Part shown: one piece after another, positions 56,324 through 64,000 of the stretch
Position numbering within the stretch: the first letter of the stretch is position 1
Layout of the letters: each line of letters begins with the position of its first letter
NCBI RefSeq assembly: GCF_033568475.1
Contig: NC_133123.1
Span: 139,578,062 to 139,642,061 of the forward strand
DNA length: 64,000 nucleotides
Direction: 5' to 3'
Source: Henckelia pumila
Lineage: Eukaryota > Streptophyta > Magnoliopsida > Lamiales > Gesneriaceae
The notes under the pieces: generated by a model
The model's input: only the letters and a program-made list of their open reading frames with translations
Databases searched by the model: none
Told to the model about the DNA's origin: nothing
Translations under genes and position numbers: made by a program

Positions 56324-57231
56324 GAACAAAAATTTATTTCAAATGAAAATATAATATAAATTATACAAAATAAAATTATAGAATAAAAAAATTATTGAAC
56401 CGTGCAATCTTATAGTTAAAAACATTATCAATCAGAAACAAATAAACAAATGTTTTAGCAAATAACTAGTATTACTTATTTCACAAAATATTTGAAAAAA
56501 TTTCAACAAATTTTTCAAGAGAAGAATATTTATGCTTGACAATTGAGAAAATATAATGAATTATTTGACCACCGTTGAAGTATTTATATGAAATTAAGTT
56601 TTATTTAATAGTAAATTTTTCTCAAATACTAATTTTTTAAATTATAAAAAGAGTTTTAAAAAGATGTATATCTTTTTCCAACCTCCAATTTTTTTTTAAA
56701 ATGTGCAACCATCATGAAGAGAATATAACAAAATTAATAAAAATGTGAAATAACATCATTAAATTTTAATTCCTCAAGTTTTGTTTATTTTATTTAAGTT
56801 TTTGTTTTTTAGCATCATGAATTTAATATTTTTATTTTGAACATTGTGTAAAATTGATTTAAATTTGGATAAAAACTCTAATAAATTTGTATTTTATTTA
56901 CAACTTGTTTAATGTTAAGTATATAATAAATAATATGAAACTCAATCATAAATTATATAACACTACGCGGTGTTAGTTTTAACACACAAGTAGATGGAAT
57001 GATCAAACCGGGAACTTTTGAGAAATATTTGGCATGAAATCGCCAATGTAAAAATATTTAGGACTGAACCGAAAACTTTTGGAAAATATTTAGGACCAAA
57101 CCGGGAACATATAAACATTTAGGACTGAACCGAAAACTTTTGAGAAACATTTAGGACCAAACCGGGAACGTCCGAAAATTTAGGACTGAACCGGGAATGT
57201 GTTCAAATATTTAGGACTGAACCGGAATTTT
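55975..57231. mobile_element. Mutator-like non-autonomous element with repeat-built inverted termini
   Basis: About 250 bases at each end consist of tandem copies of a ~35-45-base motif centred on GGTTCAGTCCTAAATGTTT on the left and its complement (ATTTAGGACTGAACCGAAAA) on the right, so the termini form long inverted repeats. The outer ends read GGGGAAAATCCCGGTTCAG on the left and, reverse-complemented, CAAAATTCCGGTTCAG on the right. The same 10 bases GTTACAAAAG flank both sides (55965-55974 and 57232-57241), consistent with a 9-10-bp target-site duplication as made by Mutator-type transposases. The ~750-base interior is AT-rich with a microsatellite and no transposase. Confidence 0.72.
56279..56320. 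repeat. (AAT)n microsatellite
   Basis: About thirteen tandem AAT units inside the Mutator-like element. Confidence 0.95.
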
Positions 57232-57241
57232 GTTACAAAAG

Positions 57242-59987
57242 AATCTCATTAACTGACATGTGTGATAATTTATATGTTTAAAAACCAGCATCATCAATAT
57301 AAACTTAACAAGTGAAATTAACTTTCTAATATAACCGAAAATATTACAGCAAATGTCATAAGTGAATTTTTCTCATTAGAAGTCTATCTTTTATTTCTCG
57401 ATTTTCTTCCTGTTTTTTCTCAAAACACACTTATTAAAACTTTGTGCGTATCCAAAAACCATACACACTCAAGTATAATCGACCTAAAAATATTTATTGA
57501 TGAAATTGATTTCATTAATTTGAGCACAAATCAAACACAACAACCAAAACATTCTTCTCCACCCACCATCATGAATAATATCTTCGTCACGTGACAAGCA
57601 CCGTTCTAAAGGATCGGAATAATATCCATCTCCCAAATGATTAATCTCTTTGAAAACTATGTCTCTATTTATTTATATTCCTTCTTCCTAAACATACCCC
57701 ACCCTATCTTATATATTCTTTTTATGTACGCACATAATAAATATATGTACCTATGTTTCCTTGCGAGTGAAATTTGAATGGCTCCTTGTTTCATTTAGCT
57801 CTCTCTTTCGAGCTAACCGATCTCTCTTTTTTTTCTTTTTTTTTCTTCCTTTTTTAAGATTGAATCTTGAACTCGAGATTTATTTTATATTCGAGACATT
57901 AGCTATGAATAAGTTGTAAGTCATCGGCTAGAGATTTCTATGAAGCTGTTATTTTTTTTTAAAAAAAATATGATATAACATAAACTTTTAATTATCTTCA
58001 TTTAATTGGAAATTGCTCCTCCACGTATTTAATTACGTAGATGATATGGTAGAAGTCAACCGCTTGACTCATGTTCATAACTTAATGTACACGTGATAAT
58101 CGGCGGTGGATTATAAATAATAATTAATTGTGGATGCCAATAGATTAAATAAATTGTAAAAAATGCTTAAGTATTCACATGCATCTGATAGTTAATTATT
58201 CACAAACCGTTAAAGTAGATACAATAATTACAAAATGCCTTTTTTTTTATTGGAAAGGCAAAATGCCTTATTAATTTCAACATCTCTAGCCAATTATTTT
58301 CACGCATTCTTCTCAATTATATTTATTCATTCTGAAACTGATCAAGATCACGATCATTCAAAATATTTGAAATTCTTTATCATGTAAAAGATCATGCATG
58401 GCCATTTGTTCTAAAAATAAAAATATAATACATAATATTGATATATTACACACAAAATGTGAAACATTGTATTTAAATATAATTTTTTAGTTTCATGCAC
58501 CGATCGAGGTGTGCATGAATCCACACAAGTCTTTTATCTTCAGGTCTTTGACCCTTTCTTCTTCTCTTATTATATATATTCAAAAGTTTTTTGAATGCTA
58601 AAATAAATAAATAAAAAAATATTTTGACAGATCGAATAAATTCCAGAATCAGTGTACAAAGAGTCAAAGGCCCGTGCAGATACTAATCTTAATTATCAGG
58701 CGTACTATGGCTAACATAGGGCGACTTAACATTTAGACAAAAATATTGTATTTTTGGTCTACAATGCGGTTGCTTCGAAAAGATTCAACAATCTATGTTT
58801 TCAAATTTCGATACTAATAATATATCTTGTGATTTTGTTAATTTAAGTTTTTTTCATAGTTAATATTGACGTGGAATTACATTACATACATCAACACTTA
58901 TTATTTTCATGTAAACTAAAACTTGAATTCGAAATACAGAAGACAAAATTCACAAAACACAAATTCATGAAACAAAAAATATAATATTCCTTAATATTTA
59001 GATAAGAATTTTTTAAAATTCTATTTATAACTCGATCAATGCACCGCGTGTGATATTTTGATTCGATTTTTGACGGATATGTATATGGGGATTGGGGGCA
59101 TCATCGTATAAAGTTGGGACTCTCCGTCTTCAATTGAAATAATAATATGTCAAATAGAAAATATAAATTTGTGGAAAAAAAACATTTATATTTTGACCCA
59201 AAATTTCATAGACTGATAGACCAATATTTTTTATTTTTTTTACTGTAATGGATAAATATTTTCCGGGGAAAAAAACAATAAATTATTGCACCCACCAAGG
59301 CACCAACGCACCCTAAAATAAATGTTTTTTTTAAATAATAATAATAAAGAACAAAGAATATATGCATACGTACGTAGTTTGTAATTTTATGAGTGTCCCT
59401 CGGATTCAATCATGAATATATCTGACAAAAGGCATGAAAATACTGACCAGTGTAATTAATTTGCATCGAGTAGCTACGTAGTAACGTGTGTCATTAACTA
59501 AAATAAAAATCTAAAAATGGTATACTAATAACGAAACTCAGGCATAATTAATCACATCAAAGAGAAAATTAAATTTCATTCATATACATTAACCATTATA
59601 TTGAAAAATATAGCCCCATATTAGCTATTATTAACTTAAAATGCTCACTCCAAGTCATATATTAAAATAATGATAAGTTTTGTCACCGTCTTACATATAT
59701 TTATTTGTTAGATGGATTGACCTAATTTTTTATATAAATAATGAAAGATAATTTTTTTACGGCTTAGTCGAATAGGTGATTTGTCTTAGAAAATTATATC
59801 ATGAGACAATCTCACAAAAAAATTTGTACTAAAATAATTGGTAGTCGTTCTTTTAGGCAAACATTTTGAAAATTGAAATAACGGTGATATTGTCTCGTCT
59901 CAGTCACTTAAGCTACATTTATACTCCCACTGTCTCACTCATTTAAATCATATATATATTTTTTTCATCCATCTCAATTTACATTTA
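57242..59987. other. AT-rich intergenic DNA, no gene seen
   Basis: About 2.7 kb without a convincing exon; short open frames are low-complexity. A partial, imperfect copy of the Stowaway-like terminus ('tactcccactgtctcactca') lies at about 59929-59987, right before the complete element. Confidence 0.4.
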
Positions 59988-59989
59988 TA

Positions 59990-60337
59990 CTCCCTCCGTC
60001 CCACTCATTTGAATTATATATATATATTTCCATCCATCTCAATTATATCGTATAATTTTCATATTTAATGTTATATATATAATGTCATATATTTTACCAA
60101 TTACACCTATTAAATTAATATCATTAACTACTTGGAAGATTATTTTATTCTATTAAAATATAATTAAATAAGGGTAAAATGAGACAAAATTTATTTTTTC
60201 AAACACTTTTATTAATCAGATTATTTTATTATATTAAAATCTTATCAAATAAGGGTAAAATGAGACAAAATTTAGTTTTTAAAACATTTTCTTAATCAGT
60301 ATGAAAATACAAGCATAAATAAGTGGGAAGGAAAGAG
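59990..60337. mobile_element. Stowaway-like MITE (Tc1/mariner), 348 bp
   Basis: The left end CTCCCTCCGTCCCACTCATT is the classic Stowaway terminus. The right end, reverse-complemented, reads CTCTTTCCTTCCCACTTATT. TA lies on both sides (59988-59989 and 60338-60339). The interior has a duplicated 'taagggtaaaatgagacaaa' phrase about 80 bases apart. Non-coding. Confidence 0.8.
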
Positions 60338-60339
60338 TA

Positions 60340-61769
60340 TTTAAAAGACAAGTCGATGGCAATTCAAGATTCCAAAATATACTTTTGAATTTGATGTACA
60401 CATACATATTAATTGGATGGGAAGAAATGAGTAAATGAGGGTGGTGGGGGGCAGCTCCAAAGCAATAAATGTGAAGCGAATGAGTTTGAAAATTGAAAAT
60501 AGAGCAAGAAAAACAGATGCATATTTACTGTGCGTACACCAACTTATATGCAAAAAAAGGCGAGAAGTAATTATATATGATAGTATTAATTTAATTTGTG
60601 ACATTATTAGAAGTGGGAGTTTAAAGGTTGGAGCAGTTGACTGTTATTAATATTTCTGATCTGAAAGAAAAAAGATAAGAAGAGTGCCCAGGACGTGGGT
60701 GTGATGAGTGCGACATATCACTCGACAAAAAGGGGTTTTTTTTAATAGATTTTTTGGAGAAGATAACCCATGTCAAACACAAGAAATTTCATCTTACTGT
60801 ACTCATTGTAATATCTAAATTGTTAATCTGGCGGTGGATATTATATTTCTCCTAATATGTAAGGTTCATTGCAAAAAATAAAAATAAAAAAATGATCATA
60901 TTCATACAATATGCATTGATATTAGACATCCATACTTATGTGCACTTTTATTGTTAAGAAAATGACGTTGGGATAACATCTCAACTATAGTTAAAACACA
61001 TTTCAAGCAATAATTATTATTCTTTTAAAATATAAGAGAAAATATAATTTGTTTTCACTAGCCTAATCTTTTTATTGAGTTCATTAACTTTTCAAACTTG
61101 ATAATATTGGTGCATTATTTAATAATAATTTTTGCTCTTCTTGGTCCATAATATTGTTGGTGCACTGACTATTAATTTTAGATATTTTTGGTTCATAATA
61201 TTGGTGCACTAACTATTAATTTTGACTATTTTTGATCCAATTATTAATGTTGTGTCAGACACATCAATATTTTTTGATGTAATAATTTTCTTTTGCCCAT
61301 AAGCCATTTTCAATGCCCATCTAAACTCCCAAAAAATAGGCTCAAAAGCTAAAAAAATAAAATATCCCTTAAAATATTTGGAAAAAAATAAAATTAGGTG
61401 AGATGTATCACTATCACATGTTGCACTTTGAGATTCACAAACACGGGTTATACTCATTGAATTCATTGGTCAAATAAACAAATACAATTATCCAAATATT
61501 TATACATTTTTTTAAAAATTATCGTTGCGATAAGAAAAAAATTGTCAGTTGTACTCGATTTTGGACGTTTTGGGCCAAAAAAAGAAATTAAAATTGGACA
61601 TTTCACATTTTTCCTATAATTCGATTTGACTAGCGAAGATATATATTTCAGCCTTTTGCGCTATGAATTGCAATCGAGTTCATTCTGTTTGATACTATTC
61701 GATCAGTTTGATTTCGCGTGAATATAAATTTTATCAATAACTTGAGTTTTTATGCAAATTTCAATCAAT
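60340..61769. other. AT-rich intergenic DNA, no gene seen
   Basis: About 1.4 kb. Short phrases of the type 'ttggtgcactaactattaat' recur near 61110-61220, a small degenerate repeat. No convincing exon. Confidence 0.35.
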
Positions 61770-61772
61770 TTA

Positions 61773-62675
61773 GGCAGCGTTTGGTAGGTGGATTTAGATA
61801 AAGATTAGGTAATGAATCAAGCGTTTGACTCGTTTTTAGCCCAAAAGTGGAAACCAACGGGCCCGGTATTGGACACTGTGCACGCTGGAAAACAAGGGGA
61901 AATAAATCCCATGTGGACGAAGGTATTCGAGTCCCATTCAGCACAGTAGAAGTGACAATAAAATCTCTTTCCATTTCTACCCTTTTCCTTACATCGTGAG
62001 GGTGTCATTTAAACACAAATTTTATCTCTTCTGTTTTAAGATGGGCATCGTAGTGGGTTCGGTGGAGGTCTACCGATGTCGCTGTGAATTCCGAACATGA
62101 AGAAAGTGTGAGAAATCTACTTAAGCTGATAGTAATCAATATTTGGTAAATTTGTTTTCAGAAATTTCGTCACTACCTCACTTATTTACAAAGATTGCGG
62201 TCGATGAACCACAAATTAATGTATCCAAGAACCGAAAATGTTGTATTTGGATATTTTCACAAATAACTAATTCTTCTCCGTCTTGGAGGCATATTATTTA
62301 CATTTGGGAGAGTAGTGATAAATATAATTTTTTGGTTTGTACATATCTGGGGAAATCCGTAAACGGCAGCAGCAACTTGGTATTTTGTTGCTTTTCCCCG
62401 ACGGTGAAACAGAGTGTGTAGTTTGGATGTCGTAAGAGAAGGAAGAGGAGAAGGAGTTTTGTGATTAGGTTTTGCTCACGGTTGTACACGTATGTGCACA
62501 ACGTCCAGGGGCAATTTGGGTATAAAATTATTGTCCAACTTTTAATCATTCACATAAAAAACCAACCAAACAAATTAATGTTTTTATTTTGTATTTAAAA
62601 TATCATTAAGAAAATATACCTATCACATTACTTATCTTTACACAAATAATCTCATCACACGTACCAAGCGGAGCC
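61773..62675. mobile_element. Harbinger-like non-autonomous element, 903 bp
   Basis: Ends GGCAGCGTTTGGTAGGTGG and, reverse-complemented from the right, GGCTCCGCTTGGTACGTG. TTA lies on both sides (61770-61772 and 62676-62678), as in PIF/Harbinger insertions. The interior holds no transposase; the open stretches (about 61817-62008 minus and 62143-62421 plus) resemble no family I know. Confidence 0.65.
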
Positions 62676-62809
62676 TTAGTAGATTGATTCGGAAAACGTG
62701 GGTATGTTCGTTGGAACAAAATTTCTCACCTACTGATCATAACACCCAAAGGCTCCCAATTCAGCAATAAATGCAGCAATTTTTTGGAACCATATTTTGG
62801 GTTTAGTCT

Positions 62810-63075
62810 ATGCTACCTCATTCGGGCAGTGCCTGAATGAGATCTAACGGCCCACATTTTTTTGTATTTTAGATGTTCACATGAACTTCTCAAATGCAAA
62901 AAAAATTGGGCCCTTGGGGAAAATTCGGTCCTATCCCATAGGATAAGGTGGAAACATTTGATTGGTCCAAATGATGTGGGGCCCACATGACTGATGTGGG
63001 GCCCACATGATTGGATCAATGAGGGAGTTTCACCTACACATGGGATAATGCCCATGGGATAGGGTCGAACTTACC
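62810..63075. repeat. GC-richer patch with palindromes and tandem 'gatgtggggcccacatga' repeats
   Basis: Near 62818-62843 is the palindrome CTCATTCGGGCAGTGCCTG(AATGAG). At about 62972-63012 an 18-base near-palindrome GATGTGGGGCCCACATGA is repeated in tandem. 'cccatgggataggg' near 63050 mirrors 'cctatcccataggat' near 62930. It could be a small transposon or a folded relic; I could not set its borders. Confidence 0.4.
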
Positions 63076-63258
63076 GGCCCTTGGATACAGCACATGCACA
63101 GTGTCCATGTGCTGACATAGACTAATCTCATATTGTCCATGTGCATAGACTAATCCCATATTTTGAGCCATGCAGCAATTTAAATATTTAATCACGGCTT
63201 ACTTCAAAATGTGAAGGTCAAAAGATCTGGTTTTTTTTATCATTTACTTTGCCTCTTA

Positions 63259-63635
63259 GGTACCGTTTGGTTCGAGGATAGGATAAATAATATTTGGATA
63301 AATAATATAATGTAATATAAAAAAATATAAAATGATAGTTAATTTAGTATTTGATTTGATTGATAGATTATAGTTTATTTGATTTTATTGATTGAATTTT
63401 ATATTAAAAATATAAATTACCATTTTGTCTTTTTAAAAATAAATAAAATATGAATAATATTATTTATAAGGGTAATATAGTAATTTAAATTCAATGATTT
63501 GATTGATGTAAAATAAATGATTTGATTGATGTAAAATAAATAATTAATAGATGGATAAATAATATGACGAGAAAAATGCGAGATTGGATATGATAAGTTG
63601 TACAATTACTAATTGTACTAGTACCAAACGGTACC
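63259..63635. mobile_element. Tourist-like MITE (PIF/Harbinger), 377 bp
   Basis: The left end GGTACCGTTTGGT and the right end ACCAAACGGTACC are perfect 13-bp inverted repeats, flanked by the TTA duplication at 63256-63258 and 63636-63638. The interior contains a directly repeated 'gatttgattgatgtaaaata' phrase near 63496 and 63520. Non-coding. Confidence 0.85.
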
Positions 63636-63638
63636 TTA

Positions 63639-64000
63639 CGATATTAAATTTTCAGTGGCAACCTCTTTTCTTCTTCTTCTTCCTCTATTTTTTTATAAAA
63701 AAAATAGAGGAATTTTGAAGCTTCGAACGAATAAGGACGAACAGGCTTTGTATATATATATATACACTACATCGACAGTTTAATATAAGATGTTAAATGA
63801 ACATCTCATTTAAAAACAAAAAAAAAAATCTGAACTCCATATTTCTTATCTCCATATGTAAAGTGTGACATCGAACATACCTAGTGTTAGACCCTTGAAG
63901 TTGGCTCGCTTTCATGGCACGAATGCGGAATGTCATGATGCTAAGTGTTGATGCCTAGAACTTGGTTATGTTGGTGCATAACTTAGGCATAGTCGGGTTG
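63639..64000. other. Right edge, no gene seen
   Basis: Contains a short CTT/TTC run, a (TA)n stretch near 63751, and less AT-rich sequence from 63870 on that might belong to something continuing past the window. Nothing assignable. Confidence 0.35.

Noticed and set aside
59206-59409. Small frame with a hydrophobic stretch (LGCVGALVGAIIYCFF)
   Set aside because: No start context, splice sites or homologue that I know; probably chance in AT-rich DNA.
61817-62421. Open frames inside the 903-bp Harbinger-like element
   Set aside because: Short, overlapping on both strands, and without any PIF or Myb-like transposase motif.

Overview
This window looks like nuclear DNA from a dicot plant. It is AT-rich, the genes carry GT-AG introns, and it is crowded with plant-type transposons. 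The proteins are typical of land plants: RopGEF, LHT-type amino-acid transporter, P-class PPR, glycerol kinase, SHV3-like GDPDL and prolyl oligopeptidase. I cannot name the species. I saw no rRNA, true tRNA, CRISPR array or bacterial-type operon.

Layout: 0.6-0.9 kb, a lone last exon of a RopGEF (minus). 2.6-4.9 kb, AT-rich direct repeats and one small inverted-repeat element. 4.98-10.24 kb, a non-autonomous CACTA DNA transposon with an AAT target-site duplication; it carries a captured, intron-containing and decayed GDPDL gene fragment. It sits in the second copy of a 260-bp tandem repeat, so an empty-site copy lies alongside. 10.9-15.6 kb, a nested tandem array of AT-rich units. 16.58-30.37 kb, an LTR retroelement of the Athila/Tat type (TSD ATTAT) with gag and protease regions only; its gag region is split by a second, much younger gag-only LTR element (19.72-26.45 kb, TSD CCATC). 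30.57-30.82 kb, a tRNA-derived SINE.

31.56-35.92 kb, a 12-exon prolyl oligopeptidase gene (plus), almost complete but with a local 26-bp duplication that shifts the frame just before the catalytic serine. 36.21-42.88 kb, a minus-strand gag-protease LTR element (TSD ATATT). 43.34-44.77 kb, an intact intronless PPR gene (minus). 45.38-47.55 kb, a 10-exon zinc alcohol-dehydrogenase-like gene (minus) with an in-frame stop and a probable one-base slip. 48.7-52.3 kb, a rearranged locus: the first exons of an LHT-type amino-acid transporter, then a glycerol kinase lacking its first ~100 residues. Tandem 332-bp copies of LHT intron 2/exon 3 lie on both sides of the kinase. 52.73-53.8 kb, a small unidentified gene (minus). 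From 54.8 kb on I see no convincing genes, but several DNA elements: three Harbinger/Tourist-like, one Stowaway-like, and one Mutator-like element whose inverted repeats are built from a short tandem motif.

The genes do not form a pathway. The story is rearrangement: all three LTR elements lack reverse transcriptase and integrase, a DNA transposon has carried off a host gene piece, and several host genes are truncated or lightly broken. The most unusual loci are the LHT/glycerol-kinase patchwork and the CACTA element with its captured GDPDL fragment. All calls are from reading the sequence; nothing was searched or computed.
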